NCBI GenBank assembly: GCA_040755055.1
Contig: JBFMBS010000021.1
Location: 1 to 64,000, forward strand
Origin: DYJK01 sp040755055
GTDB lineage: Bacteria; Bacteroidota; Ignavibacteria; Ignavibacteriales; Melioribacteraceae
DNA length: 64,000 bases
Reading direction: 5' to 3'
A program made the translations under genes and the position numbers. Under the pieces are notes generated by a model, which saw only the letters and a list, made by a program, of their open reading frames with translations, was not told where the DNA came from and made no database searches. Below are positions 8,321 through 18,007 of this stretch, piece after piece. The first letter of the stretch is position 1. The number at the start of each line of letters is the position of its first letter.

Positions 8321-9847
8321 ATGGAACAAAATTTACTCTTAACATATTTACTGCTCACGCCTATTATCGGAAGTCTACTGGTTCTATTTTTTAGACAAGA
8401 GCAGATTAAGCTGGTGAGATGGTTCGCACTCTTTGTTTCGCTTATTGCATTCGTGATATCGTTAATAATTTATTTCGGTTACGATAGGACTAATCCTCAA
8501 TTTCAATTTGTGCATAATGTTCTTTGGATTGAAAGTTTGAACATAAGCTATAATGTTGGAATTGACGGTATCTCGTTACTGCTCGTATTGCTTACTACTT
8601 TCTTAACACCTCTAACATTCCTTTCTACATGGAAGGCTATCGAAAAAAATGTGAAAATGTTCACATTCTCTATGCTCTTCTTAGAAGCCGGAATGCTCGG
8701 TGTGTTTATCACGCTGGATATTTTCTTGTTTTACATTTTCTGGGAAGCAATGCTTATCCCAATGTACTTTATAATCGGCATTTGGGGAGGGGAAAGAAGA
8801 ATCTACGCATCGATCAAATTCTTTATCTACACAATGGTCGGTAGTTTGTTGATGCTCGTTGCAATTATCTGGCTTGCTGTTTATGCTTCCGATATTACCG
8901 GAAAGTTTACTACAAATTTACTTGAGCTGTATAAGGTTGGCCCGACCATTCCGCATCAAATACAAGGATGGATGTTCGGTGCATTCTTTTTAAGCTTCGC
9001 AATAAAAGTACCTTTGTTTCCGTTACACACATGGCTGCCCGACGCACACGTTGAAGCGCCGACAGCCGGTTCTGTTATCCTTGCCGGTGTTCTATTGAAA
9101 ATGGGTACATACGGTATTTTGAGATTTTGTTTACCTCTCTTTCCACAATCTTCCGTCGAATTTGCACCGGTTATTTCTGTGCTAGCTATAATTGGAATTA
9201 TCTACGGCGCTCTTGTTTCGATGGTACAGACCGATATGAAAAAACTTGTTGCATATTCTTCTGTATCACACTTAGGATTTGTTGTGCTTGGTACTTTTGC
9301 CATGACTGTCGAATCAGTTCAAGGTGCGGTTATTCAGATGGTCAATCACGGGTTATCGACCGGCGCACTCTTCCTTTTAGTCGGAATAATTTATGAACGT
9401 ACTCACAGAAGAGATATAGCATACTATGGCGGAATAGCAAAGTTAGTTCCGCTTTATTCTGTAGCTTTAATGATCGCTTCTTTATCGTCAGTTGGTTTGC
9501 CGGGTTTGAATGGTTTTATCGGTGAGTTTTTAATTTTATTAGGATCATTTAAGTCAATTGTGTTGAACAGCTGGTGGTTCACAGCTTTTGCTGCAAGCGG
9601 TGTAATTTTTGCAGCAGTTTATTTACTATGGATGTATCAGAGAGTTGTTTTTGGTGAAGTTAAAAATCAAGAGTTAGCCAGTCATCTAACCGATATGAAT
9701 GTAAGAGAGTTTATCGTTCTCATTCCAATTTTTGTTTTTGTCGTTTGGATCGGGATTTACCCGAATACATTTTTGAAATTGACCGAAGTCTCTACACAGA
9801 CTATTTTACAGCAAGTTAGCAGTTATACTATAAATCTATTAAAGTAG
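8321..9847 (+). CDS. nuoM: NADH-quinone oxidoreductase subunit M
   Basis: 508 residues, the central antiporter-like subunit of complex I with about 14 membrane helices. The conserved glutamate in FYIFWEAMLIPMY and the lysine in FAIKVPLFPLHTWLPDAHVEAPT mark the proton channel. Length is normal. It is separated from nuoL by a 70-base gap with a repeat remnant and from nuoN by 5 bases. Confidence 0.95.
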   Translation: MEQNLLLTYLLLTPIIGSLLVLFFRQEQIKLVRWFALFVSLIAFVISLIIYFGYDRTNPQFQFVHNVLWIESLNISYNVGIDGISLLLVLLTTFLTPLTFLSTWKAIEKNVKMFTFSMLFLEAGMLGVFITLDIFLFYIFWEAMLIPMYFIIGIWGGERRIYASIKFFIYTMVGSLLMLVAIIWLAVYASDITGKFTTNLLELYKVGPTIPHQIQGWMFGAFFLSFAIKVPLFPLHTWLPDAHVEAPTAGSVILAGVLLKMGTYGILRFCLPLFPQSSVEFAPVISVLAIIGIIYGALVSMVQTDMKKLVAYSSVSHLGFVVLGTFAMTVESVQGAVIQMVNHGLSTGALFLLVGIIYERTHRRDIAYYGGIAKLVPLYSVALMIASLSSVGLPGLNGFIGEFLILLGSFKSIVLNSWWFTAFAASGVIFAAVYLLWMYQRVVFGEVKNQELASHLTDMNVREFIVLIPIFVFVVWIGIYPNTFLKLTEVSTQTILQQVSSYTINLLK

Positions 9848-9852
9848 TAATT

Positions 9853-11286
9853 ATGCCATTATCAAATTTTGAATATTATCAATTGATGCCGTTCATTATT
9901 ATCGGTTTAGGAATTATTCTTTCTATTATTATCGAGATAACCGTTAAGAAAAGCGAAGGAATTCTTGCGTGGGGTTCTATACTTTTATTCTTTGCAACCG
10001 CTCTTTATTCGATTACTAATATTTATGAACAAGGAATTTTATTTGGCGGTATGATCGAGGTTGGCGGTAAACCGGCAATCTTTAATTTTATTTTTAATAT
10101 TGGTGCGATGCTTGTTGTAATGAGTTCGATTGGTTACCTGAAAAAATATGGGACACTATACGGGGAATATTATATTCTGATTCAATCTTCTGTTCTTGGT
10201 ATGATGATAATGGCCGGTTCCAAAGATATTTTAATGGTCTTTCTTGGTCTGGAATTAATGTCAATTTGTTTTTACGTACTTGCCGGTATTAACAGAAAAA
10301 AATTATCCGCAAACGAAGCTTCAATGAAATACTTTCTGCTTGGTGCTTTTGCTACCGGGTTTGTCGTTTACGGCATCGCATTGATTTATGGCGTTACTGC
10401 AACGACGAGCATTACTAATATTGTAGAAAACTTTTCAGTCTATTCTAGTAATATCATTTTTATTACCGGCTCGCTTTTACTTTTAATCGGGTTTAGTTTT
10501 AAAATTGCCGCAGTTCCTTTCCACATGTGGGTTCCTGATGTTTATCAGGGTTCGGCAACAACAGTAACGGGGTTGATGTCCACGACCGGTAAAACCGCCG
10601 CATTTAGTGTATTGATTATTTTATTGACAGCAATTTTTGCTAATAATGCACCTAATATTTTTAAACCATATTTTTCTGCAATAGCTGTTTTGTCAATGCT
10701 GTTGGGAAGTATAATTGCTCTCTCTCAAAATAATTTAAAGAGAATGCTTGCATATTCGTCAATAACACATGCCGGGTATATGGCAATTGGATTGGCAGCA
10801 TCGAACAGTTACAGTATTTCTGGAATTATATTTTATCTTGCTGCATACACATTTATGAATATTGGTGCGTTTTCGATAATCTCGATAATTGAAGGTGAGA
10901 ATGACTCAAGAGTTGATATCGATTCATATGCCGGTTTGAATTCCAAAAGTCCGGTACTCTCGGCATTCATGTCTCTATTTATGTTTGCATTAGCCGGCAT
11001 ACCGCCAATGGCTGGTTTCTTTGGCAAATATTATGTCTTTGTCGGTGCGATTGATAGTAACTTAACATGGCTTGCAATAATCGGTGTTATATCAAGTATG
11101 ATTAGTGTTTATTTCTACCTAAGAGTAGTCGTATATATTTACTTTAAGGAAGCAACTGAAGATTTTAAGATAGAACTAACTCCATATAGTTTATCCTCTG
11201 TTATTATTTCCGGTGCGTTGGTACTGCTCTTTGGAATTTTTCCTGATTTACTTTTAAAATTAATTACATCGGTAGTCACCCTATAA
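9853..11286 (+). CDS. nuoN: NADH-quinone oxidoreductase subunit N
   Basis: 477 residues, the third antiporter-like subunit of complex I, with about 14 membrane helices. The glutamate in FLGLELMSICFYVLAG and the lysine in FSFKIAAVPFHMWVPDVYQGS are the expected proton-path residues. It is the last nuo gene of this cluster; the next gene starts 59 bases later and may still be co-transcribed. Confidence 0.95.
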   Translation: MPLSNFEYYQLMPFIIIGLGIILSIIIEITVKKSEGILAWGSILLFFATALYSITNIYEQGILFGGMIEVGGKPAIFNFIFNIGAMLVVMSSIGYLKKYGTLYGEYYILIQSSVLGMMIMAGSKDILMVFLGLELMSICFYVLAGINRKKLSANEASMKYFLLGAFATGFVVYGIALIYGVTATTSITNIVENFSVYSSNIIFITGSLLLLIGFSFKIAAVPFHMWVPDVYQGSATTVTGLMSTTGKTAAFSVLIILLTAIFANNAPNIFKPYFSAIAVLSMLLGSIIALSQNNLKRMLAYSSITHAGYMAIGLAASNSYSISGIIFYLAAYTFMNIGAFSIISIIEGENDSRVDIDSYAGLNSKSPVLSAFMSLFMFALAGIPPMAGFFGKYYVFVGAIDSNLTWLAIIGVISSMISVYFYLRVVVYIYFKEATEDFKIELTPYSLSSVIISGALVLLFGIFPDLLLKLITSVVTL

Positions 11287-11344
11287 AAAATTTAAATTAA
11301 CCGAATACTTTCTTATTTTTCCTTTAAAAGAATTCGAGTAAAAA

Positions 11345-12910
11345 ATGATACCATTATTTTCTGCTCAACAAGTACGCGATGCAGATGCATATGCTATCAA
11401 CACACTTGGGATTCCAAGTATAGTTTTAATGGAAAATGCTGCAAGAAGCATTTATGATGCTGTACAAGCAAACCAGGGGGATAATTTATCTAATAGAATT
11501 GCCGGTATCGTTTGCGGAAAAGGAAATAACGGCGGGGACGGATTTGCATTAGCCAGGCAATTGATGATCAACGATTTTGAAGTTCGTGTTGTTTCATTAG
11601 GTGCCGAAGAAGAATTGAAAGGTGACGCGCTAACAAATTTTAGGATACTGAAAAATTTTATAAACGATCAACCCCAATCAAAATTGTATATCTATGAATC
11701 AATTCGTGATTTATCTGCGCTGGAAGAATGTTCTGTTATAGTGGATGCCATGCTTGGTACCGGCTCAAGAGGGGATTTGACCGAGCCGTACAAAAGTATA
11801 GTAGAGAAATTGAATACCTTAAATAGTTTCAAGGTAGCAGTTGATCTTCCTACCGGTTTGGATTTAGAAAATTCTTCGGGTGAAATTGTATTTGAAGCTG
11901 ATTTAACAGTGACACTTTCGGAATATAAAACCGGCTTATTCTATGGCAAAGGTTATCTGAACTGTGGTAATATAGTAAAAGGCTCTATCGGTATTGGAGA
12001 AGAATATTATAAGAAACAAGCAATAAAAAATTATTTAATTGAACCGGAAGATGCTTTTCTTAATCTCCCTAACAAGAATCTCGATATCCACAAATATTCC
12101 GCCGGTAAAGTTTTAGTAATTGCCGGTTCATCAAAAATGCCGGGTGCAGCTGTTTTAACTACTAATTCTGTTTTAAGATCCGGTGCCGGTTCATGTTATT
12201 TGGCTTTTCCCGGATCGATAGCAAATGTGGCAAACCAGAAAGTTGATTCTGCAATAGTTATGTCTTACGATGACCAATCAACCGGTTATTTGCAAGAGCA
12301 AAATTTAAAAGAACTTGATGAAAGAATTCATTGGGCAGACGTGATAGCATTAGGACCTGGTATTGGTAGGGAAGAAGAGACAAAAAAATTTGTAATTGAG
12401 TTAATTCAGAAATACAAAGGGAAAAATTTTGTAATTGATGCAGATGCCCTTAATGCTATCGGCAAAGATGAATACAAGAAATTAAATTTAAAAGGAAAGA
12501 TACTCACTCCACATCATAAAGAATTTGCAGAATTGCTTGGTTTTGAGTTGAAACATGTAGAAGAAAATCTTATGCAATTTGGTTATTCCTTTACAGAGGA
12601 AACCGGCTGTTATTTAGTTTTGAAAGGTGCACCAACAATAATATTTAATCCAAAAGGGGAAGCATTTATTAACAGTGCCGGTAATCCGGGTTTGGCAAAA
12701 TTCGGCACCGGTGATGTCTTGACAGGGGTCATATCGGCTTTTATTTCACAATCACATGATATTGAAGAATCTATTATCTCGGCTGTTTATATTCATAGTC
12801 TTGCAGCCGATCTTCTCTTAGAAGAGAAAAGTGAATATGGATATACTTCAACTGATCTTTCAGAAAAAATACCTTATGCAATCAAATTCATTTTCAACTC
12901 GTTTATATAA
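11345..12910 (+). CDS. Bifunctional NAD(P)H-hydrate epimerase / ADP-dependent dehydratase
   Basis: 521 residues that repair damaged (hydrated) NADH and NADPH. Residues 1-215 are the YjeF_N/NnrE epimerase domain (VLMENAAR, CGKGNNGGDGFALAR, VDAMLGTG). Residues 220-515 are the carbohydrate-kinase-like NnrD dehydratase domain (HKYSAGKVLVIAGS, ALGPGIGR, VIDADALNAI, and the anion-hole motif SAGNPGLAKFGTGDVLTG). The fused form is the usual bacterial arrangement and matches the expected length. Its position right after complex I genes suits a role in NADH quality control. Confidence 0.95.
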   Translation: MIPLFSAQQVRDADAYAINTLGIPSIVLMENAARSIYDAVQANQGDNLSNRIAGIVCGKGNNGGDGFALARQLMINDFEVRVVSLGAEEELKGDALTNFRILKNFINDQPQSKLYIYESIRDLSALEECSVIVDAMLGTGSRGDLTEPYKSIVEKLNTLNSFKVAVDLPTGLDLENSSGEIVFEADLTVTLSEYKTGLFYGKGYLNCGNIVKGSIGIGEEYYKKQAIKNYLIEPEDAFLNLPNKNLDIHKYSAGKVLVIAGSSKMPGAAVLTTNSVLRSGAGSCYLAFPGSIANVANQKVDSAIVMSYDDQSTGYLQEQNLKELDERIHWADVIALGPGIGREEETKKFVIELIQKYKGKNFVIDADALNAIGKDEYKKLNLKGKILTPHHKEFAELLGFELKHVEENLMQFGYSFTEETGCYLVLKGAPTIIFNPKGEAFINSAGNPGLAKFGTGDVLTGVISAFISQSHDIEESIISAVYIHSLAADLLLEEKSEYGYTSTDLSEKIPYAIKFIFNSFI

Positions 12911-13295
12911 ACTATTAGAAACCAAAACAGTCCAGTACGTATATGTTCCTTTAGTACTATATTGGATAACACTTTTTACGATTACAACAATACCCCAGCA
13001 TTTCGTACAAAAATTATTTGAACTTCAAGACAAGATTGAACACTTCCTCGCATATACTGTGTTAGCTATTCTGCTGAATCTGAGTCTTCATTTCCAAAAG
13101 AAAATATCGAAATTATCATATAATTCCGCACTTTTTACATTTCTTCTAATAACTGTTTATGCCGGACTTGATGAAATCCATCAGATAATAGTGCCTGGAA
13201 GGTATGCTGATTTTTTTGATTGGGTTGCAGATTCTCTTGGCGGATTATCCGGTGTTTATATTGCCGTAACTTTTATTAAGAATGCAAAAAAATAG
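12876..13295 (+). CDS. VanZ-like small membrane protein
   Basis: About 139 residues with four predicted membrane helices and the VanZ-like signature KIEHFLAYTVLAILL ... GLDEIHQIIVPGRYADFFDWVADSLGG. VanZ-family proteins are membrane proteins of poorly known function; most have nothing to do with glycopeptide resistance. The ATG at 12876 is preferred over 12831 because it gives a normal VanZ start; it still overlaps the NAD(P)HX repair gene by 35 bases. Confidence 0.8.
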   Translation: MQSNSFSTRLYKLLETKTVQYVYVPLVLYWITLFTITTIPQHFVQKLFELQDKIEHFLAYTVLAILLNLSLHFQKKISKLSYNSALFTFLLITVYAGLDEIHQIIVPGRYADFFDWVADSLGGLSGVYIAVTFIKNAKK

Positions 13296-13426
13296 TATTG
13301 GATTGCTTACAATAATTAACCGGGAACTTAGTTTTTTTAGATATGTAAAATTTGTTGTGTTGATTGACATTACTTGGCTGATTTTTTAAGTTAGTCATCG
13401 ATTTTTGGGGAACATAGGAGGTTAAC

Positions 13427-14083
13427 GTGGCACTAAAGAAAAATCCGAAAGTAGATTTAAAATTAAAGTATAAAAGAGTTTTTGAGATTAGTATCATTGT
13501 CTCTTTAGCTTTAATTATTGTAGCGTTCAAGTTTTTCCCAACATTTGATAAAGAAGAAGTAAAACTTGAAGGTCCGCAAGAATTGGTTAATGTAGAAGAT
13601 GTTGTAAATACTAAGCAAGAAAGTGCACCTCCGCCACCACCAAAACCGCCCATTCCGATTGAAGCACCATCAGATGACGTTCTTGAAGATATTGCTATTG
13701 GCGAAACCGAATTGAATGTTGATGAACAAGTAAGTGCACCGCCTCCGCCACCTAAAGCAGAAGTAGTTGAAGAAGAAGAAGCTGTGTTTTTCGTTGCAGT
13801 TGAAGAAACACCTGAGCCAATAGGTGGTATAGAAGCAATCCAGAAAAAAATTATTTACCCTGAGATTGCAAAAAGAGCCGGTGTACAAGGTAGAGTATTT
13901 ATCAAAGCATTTGTTAATGAAGTTGGTGATGTTGTAAAGGCAGAAGTTATAAAAGGAATTGGTGCCGGTTGTGATGAAGCTGCTGTTCAAGCGGTAATGC
14001 AGACAAAATTCAAACCGGGCAAACAAAGAGGTAAATCAGTTAAAGTTCAGGTCTCCATTCCTATAGTATTTAAACTTCAATAA
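13427..14083 (+). CDS. TonB energy transducer
   Basis: 218 residues. There is a short cytoplasmic N-terminus, one membrane helix (about 22-44), a proline-rich periplasmic spacer with two APPPPP blocks, and a C-terminal TonB domain (YPEIAKRAGVQGRVFIKAFV ... VIKGIGAGCDEAAVQAV). It links the inner-membrane proton gradient (via ExbB/ExbD, not in the window) to outer-membrane receptors. The start is GTG at 13427, supported by a near-perfect TAGGAGG site 4 bases upstream. A strong terminator follows, so it is probably a single-gene unit. Confidence 0.9.
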   Translation: MALKKNPKVDLKLKYKRVFEISIIVSLALIIVAFKFFPTFDKEEVKLEGPQELVNVEDVVNTKQESAPPPPPKPPIPIEAPSDDVLEDIAIGETELNVDEQVSAPPPPPKAEVVEEEEAVFFVAVEETPEPIGGIEAIQKKIIYPEIAKRAGVQGRVFIKAFVNEVGDVVKAEVIKGIGAGCDEAAVQAVMQTKFKPGKQRGKSVKVQVSIPIVFKLQ

Positions 14084-14088
14084 TATTC

Positions 14089-14115
14089 AGCCCGCCATTT
14101 GGCGGGCTTTTTTTT
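14089..14115 (+). terminator. Rho-independent terminator after tonB
   Basis: AGCCCGCC-ATTT-GGCGGGCT followed by eight T residues: an eight-pair GC-rich stem with a T tract. Confidence 0.95.
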
Positions 14116-14187
14116 AACCTTTTCGATTAAAAACAAGTTTTCCGTTCAACTAAATATTTATATTTTTACAAAAAAACTTATTACCCA

Positions 14188-14991
14188 TTGGAATTAATCA
14201 GTATTAAAAACTTAAAGTTCAGTTACGGAAATCATTCGGGCAATGGTGCATTTTCTTTGAACATAGATTCCTGGCAATTATCAAAAGGTTCATTCACATC
14301 TATTATTGGCCCCAACGGTTGCGGCAAATCTACATTTCTAAAGATTCTTGCCCGTTTAATTACACCTCACGGTGGTGAAATACGTTATGAGAATACTGAA
14401 CAAAATCATATTGAATTAAAAAATTATGCAAAGAAAGTAGCATATGTACCCCAGCAAATTCATTCTATTTTTCGTTATTCAGTTTATGAAGTTGTTATGA
14501 TGGGTCGGACACCTTACCTTGGGTTGATGGGTTTTGAGAAAAAAGAGGATTCGGCTATAGTTAAAGATGCTTTGGAGCAGATGGAGATTTGGCATTTAAG
14601 GTCAAAGGGTTTGAATGAAATTTCCGGCGGTGAAGCACAACGTGTTGTTATTGCACGGGCTTTAGCGCAAAAGGCAGAATTAATTCTGCTTGATGAACCA
14701 AATTCGCATCTAGATATTGAACACCAGCTTAAAATATTCAACTTACTTCATCAATTAAATAAAGATGAGGGTTTGACTATTATTGCAGTTTCACATGATC
14801 TCAATTTGGTTGGTATTTATTCGGAAGAAATTGCTCTTATGCAAAATGGTGCCATAGCTTTAAATGGGAAAAAAGAAGATGTTCTAAATGAGATTAACAT
14901 TAAAAATGTATTTAATATTAATTCTATTGTTAAATACTCAAAAGATAAAACCAAAGCTAACATATTGATAAACCCGATCGATATTAATTAG
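14188..14991 (+). CDS. ABC transporter ATP-binding protein, FecE/BtuD type (orphan)
   Basis: 267 residues with a Walker A (GPNGCGKST), Q-loop (VPQQIH), signature (ISGGEAQRVVIARALAQ) and Walker B (LILLDEPNSHLD); this wording is typical of iron-siderophore/cobalamin importers. The expected FecCD-type permease and binding protein are not adjacent, so its partners must lie elsewhere. The start is TTG at 14188, without a strong ribosome site. It is followed after 7 bases by the YdcF-like gene. Confidence 0.88.
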   Translation: MELISIKNLKFSYGNHSGNGAFSLNIDSWQLSKGSFTSIIGPNGCGKSTFLKILARLITPHGGEIRYENTEQNHIELKNYAKKVAYVPQQIHSIFRYSVYEVVMMGRTPYLGLMGFEKKEDSAIVKDALEQMEIWHLRSKGLNEISGGEAQRVVIARALAQKAELILLDEPNSHLDIEHQLKIFNLLHQLNKDEGLTIIAVSHDLNLVGIYSEEIALMQNGAIALNGKKEDVLNEINIKNVFNINSIVKYSKDKTKANILINPIDIN

Positions 14992-14998
14992 GTAAGTT

Positions 14999-16021
14999 GT
15001 GAAAGCCAGATTACAAAGTTCAAAATTTATAATTATTATCTTTTTGTCCCTTGCTAATCTTATTTCGCTCTCATATTTAAAATACAAAATGAATGACTTA
15101 GAACTAACGAGTTACACATTAGATTATGTAGGGAATATTCTCAATATTTTGATTGCGTTAGTTCATATCGCCGGCTTATTGATCATTGCATTTAGAAAAG
15201 CTTCAGTTGATAAAAATAGAATTAATTTTATATTGTTCATTAACGCCGCGTCTGTTGTTTCTCTATTAATAGTTTATCTTATCAATACTATCATACCAAT
15301 TGATGCAAAGGAATACTTGCTTTCTTTCCCGGTGAAAAAGGTTTACACCGGATTCCTTTTTATAAGCAGCTATTTTATGAATATATACAGTATGATATAT
15401 ATATGGGGCATGATATTAGGATTTGAAAAATTGTTTGAATTAAGAGCATTGTTAAGAACAGTATTTGCAATTTTAATTCTTATGATTTTTTCGCTTTTCG
15501 TAGTATGGAACGTAAAAATTTACGATGAAAAAAATTTGATGCGCAACAAGTATGAATATGGATTAATACCTGGTGCTGCTGTGTGGAGTAAAGCAAAACC
15601 AAGTCCCATTTTTGAGGGGAGGATTAGAAAAGCCTATGATCTTTATAAGAAAGGAATTATTGATAAAATAGTATTAACCGGTGGAAATGCCCCGGGTGAA
15701 ATAACAGAAGCTGAAGCAGCAGAAAAGTTACTGTTAAGTTTAAGCGTTCATAAAAATAAAATGATTATTGAAAATCAAACACAACAGACAAACGAGCAAA
15801 TTAAATACATTAAGTTTGATCCCACGATTACACAGTCGGGTAAGCCGGTATTAATTATTTCAGATAATTTCCATTTAACACGTGTGTTACAAATATGTAA
15901 ATTCTTTGATGTAAAAGCTGAAGGAATATCTTCCGGTCATACACTGACTTTTGAAAAAACCATATTCTACAGAACACGCGAAAGTGTTGCCCTCCTTTTG
16001 TTTTGGTTATTTGGAATATAA
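14999..16021 (+). CDS. YdcF/ElyC-like (DUF218) membrane protein
   Basis: 340 residues with a GTG start. Five predicted membrane helices fill the first 175 residues, followed by a DUF218 domain (about 186-330) with PGAAVW, GRIRKAYDLYKKG, VLTGGNAPGEITEAEAAEKLL and SDNFHLTRVLQI. Proteins of this fold (SanA, ElyC, YdcF) act in envelope or lipid-carrier maintenance by unknown chemistry. The N-terminal polytopic part is longer than in ElyC. Confidence 0.8.
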   Translation: MKARLQSSKFIIIIFLSLANLISLSYLKYKMNDLELTSYTLDYVGNILNILIALVHIAGLLIIAFRKASVDKNRINFILFINAASVVSLLIVYLINTIIPIDAKEYLLSFPVKKVYTGFLFISSYFMNIYSMIYIWGMILGFEKLFELRALLRTVFAILILMIFSLFVVWNVKIYDEKNLMRNKYEYGLIPGAAVWSKAKPSPIFEGRIRKAYDLYKKGIIDKIVLTGGNAPGEITEAEAAEKLLLSLSVHKNKMIIENQTQQTNEQIKYIKFDPTITQSGKPVLIISDNFHLTRVLQICKFFDVKAEGISSGHTLTFEKTIFYRTRESVALLLFWLFGI

Positions 16022-16239
16022 TAATGGGGGATTGACTAGAAAAGGTTTAGGGTAAGTGGTTATTTTAGATAGAGACTCAGAAAAATTATAATGGAATTAA
16101 TAAGTCCTACAACAAAACGAATAGAATTTACAAAACGTTATTAAAGCGTATTAATATTTCATTAATTTCATATAGTGATGTTTATTTTTAAATAATAGAG
16201 TAGTAGATTTTCGTATAAATTATTGAGTTCTTCGACAAA

Positions 16240-16710
16240 ATGAATAAAAAATCCAACAGAAGAATATTGAGGGAAAAGGCATTACAAGTTCTTTATGCTT
16301 ACGAACTGAATGGCGAGGGATTAACCAATCTTACAGAAGGAATACTATCCGATCTAACCTCACAGACCGAAATTGAATTTGCAAAACAAATAATTAATCA
16401 GTGTGTTGCAAACACTAAAATGCTTGATCAAAAGATTCAAGAGAAGGTTGCTAATTGGGAGATGGAACGGATTGCATTAATAGATCGTATTCTTTTAAGA
16501 ATTGGCATTACTGAAATTGTTTTTTTCCCTGATATACCGCCCAAGGTCACAATAAACGAAGTGATCGAGATTGCAAAAGACTATTCTACTTCCAACAGCA
16601 ACAAATTCATCAACGGTATTCTTGATGCGGTTTTATCCGATCTAAAAAAATCCGGGTCATTAAAAAAATCCGGACGAGGTCTTATTGAACAATCCGTTAC
16701 AAAAAAATAA
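16240..16710 (+). CDS. nusB: Transcription antitermination factor NusB
   Basis: 156 residues, all helical, with the NusB signatures RRILREKALQVLYAYE at the N-terminus and LIDRILLRIGITEIVFF ... PPKVTINEVIEIAKDYSTSNSNKFINGILDAVL in the C-terminal half. It binds boxA RNA with S10 in rRNA antitermination. Length is slightly over the usual 140. It overlaps the next gene by 26 bases. The 218 bases upstream (16022-16239) hold nothing I can identify except presumably its promoter. Confidence 0.93.
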   Translation: MNKKSNRRILREKALQVLYAYELNGEGLTNLTEGILSDLTSQTEIEFAKQIINQCVANTKMLDQKIQEKVANWEMERIALIDRILLRIGITEIVFFPDIPPKVTINEVIEIAKDYSTSNSNKFINGILDAVLSDLKKSGSLKKSGRGLIEQSVTKK

Positions 16711-18007
16711 TCATAGATTCGTTGATAAAGAAAAGTCCAGGATTTTTATTTGGACTTTATTCGATTTTGCCAACACCTCGTATTCAATTGTAGTCGTAAC
16801 TTTTCTTTTTGCAGTTTATTTCAAGCAGACTGTTGTCGAAGGAAAACCTATCGGTGATTTTTATTGGAGTATAGGCACAAGTATCTCAATGCTTGTAACT
16901 GCGATTATTTCACCTATACTTGGTGCAATTGCCGATTATTCAGCCGGCAAAAAAAGATTCTTATTGTTCTTTACTCTTTTGTGTATCGTATCAACAGCGT
17001 TTCTCTTTTTTATCGGTAAGGGTGATATAACAACTGCATTAATTTTATTTATAACTGCGAACATCGGTTTTGAAGCCGGTCTGGTTTTTTATGATTCGTT
17101 CTTGCCTGAAATTACCTCTCCTAAAAATTACGGCAGAGTCAGCGGATATGGTTTTGCTATGGGCTATGTTGGTTCTCTTGTTACACTTGCCATTGCTCTT
17201 CCTTTTATCCAGAAACAAATGATTAAAGAAACTTTCCCGATGGCAGCATTAATATTTTTAGTATTTGCGTTACCTCTTTTTCTTTTTATACGCGATAATA
17301 GAAAAGTGAGTGATGAAAAAAGAAATTATTTGAAGATCGGTTTTGAGAGGGTAGCAAATACACTTACCCATCTTAAAAGTTATAAAAACTTAGCTATGTT
17401 TTTGCTCGCTTATTTCTTTTTTATTGAAGGTGTTAATACTGTAATCTATTTCTCGGGTAATTACGCAAGTACCACACTAAATTTTTCAATGGAAGAATTG
17501 ATAATATTCTTTATTATCGTTCAAACGACTGCAATAATCGGTTCTGTTATTTTTGGAATAGTAGCCGATTCATACGGACAAAAAAAATCATTAGTGCTGT
17601 CACTAATTATCTGGTTGGTTACTATTCTGATAGCATTTTTTTCAAGCGATCCGACAAATTTTATTATGAGCTGGCTATCTTCAAAGTTAAATTATAATGC
17701 CGCACAACTTTCCCGATACAGCTTTTATTTGGTTGGACTTTTAGCCGGCAGCGTGATGGGTGCAACGCAATCAACAAGCAGAAGTATGATGTCTAAGTTA
17801 ACCCCATTCGACCGGAAGACAGAATTTTTTGGTTTTTATTCTTTCTTCGGCAAAAGTTCGGCTATCCTTGGTCCTTTAGTTTTTGGCTACGTTAGTTATT
17901 TAACCTCCGATCAAAGAGTGGCTATACTTACAATAGGTGCATTCTTTTTGGTTGGACTCTTTATACTAAGATATGTTCAGGATCCAAAATCGACAGTTAG
18001 TAATTGA
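16685..18007 (+). CDS. MFS transporter, UMF1 (Atg22-like) family
   Basis: 440 residues with about 12 membrane helices. The opening WTLFDFANTSYSIVVVTFLFAVYF and the segments IADYSAGKKRF and GATQSTSRSMMSKLTPFDRKTEFFGFYSFFGKSSAILGPLVFGY are characteristic of the UMF1/Atg22-like branch; substrates are generally unknown (amino acid efflux in yeast Atg22). The start is TTG at 16685 inside nusB, as no ATG fits before the first helix. It converges on the M50-like gene with an 11-base overlap. Confidence 0.85.
   Translation: MNNPLQKNNHRFVDKEKSRIFIWTLFDFANTSYSIVVVTFLFAVYFKQTVVEGKPIGDFYWSIGTSISMLVTAIISPILGAIADYSAGKKRFLLFFTLLCIVSTAFLFFIGKGDITTALILFITANIGFEAGLVFYDSFLPEITSPKNYGRVSGYGFAMGYVGSLVTLAIALPFIQKQMIKETFPMAALIFLVFALPLFLFIRDNRKVSDEKRNYLKIGFERVANTLTHLKSYKNLAMFLLAYFFFIEGVNTVIYFSGNYASTTLNFSMEELIIFFIIVQTTAIIGSVIFGIVADSYGQKKSLVLSLIIWLVTILIAFFSSDPTNFIMSWLSSKLNYNAAQLSRYSFYLVGLLAGSVMGATQSTSRSMMSKLTPFDRKTEFFGFYSFFGKSSAILGPLVFGYVSYLTSDQRVAILTIGAFFLVGLFILRYVQDPKSTVSN

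Noticed and set aside
13276..14026. Minus-strand glycine- or cysteine/phenylalanine-rich frames over the tonB gene
   Set aside because: They are antisense shadows of the proline-rich spacer and TonB domain, with no start signals.
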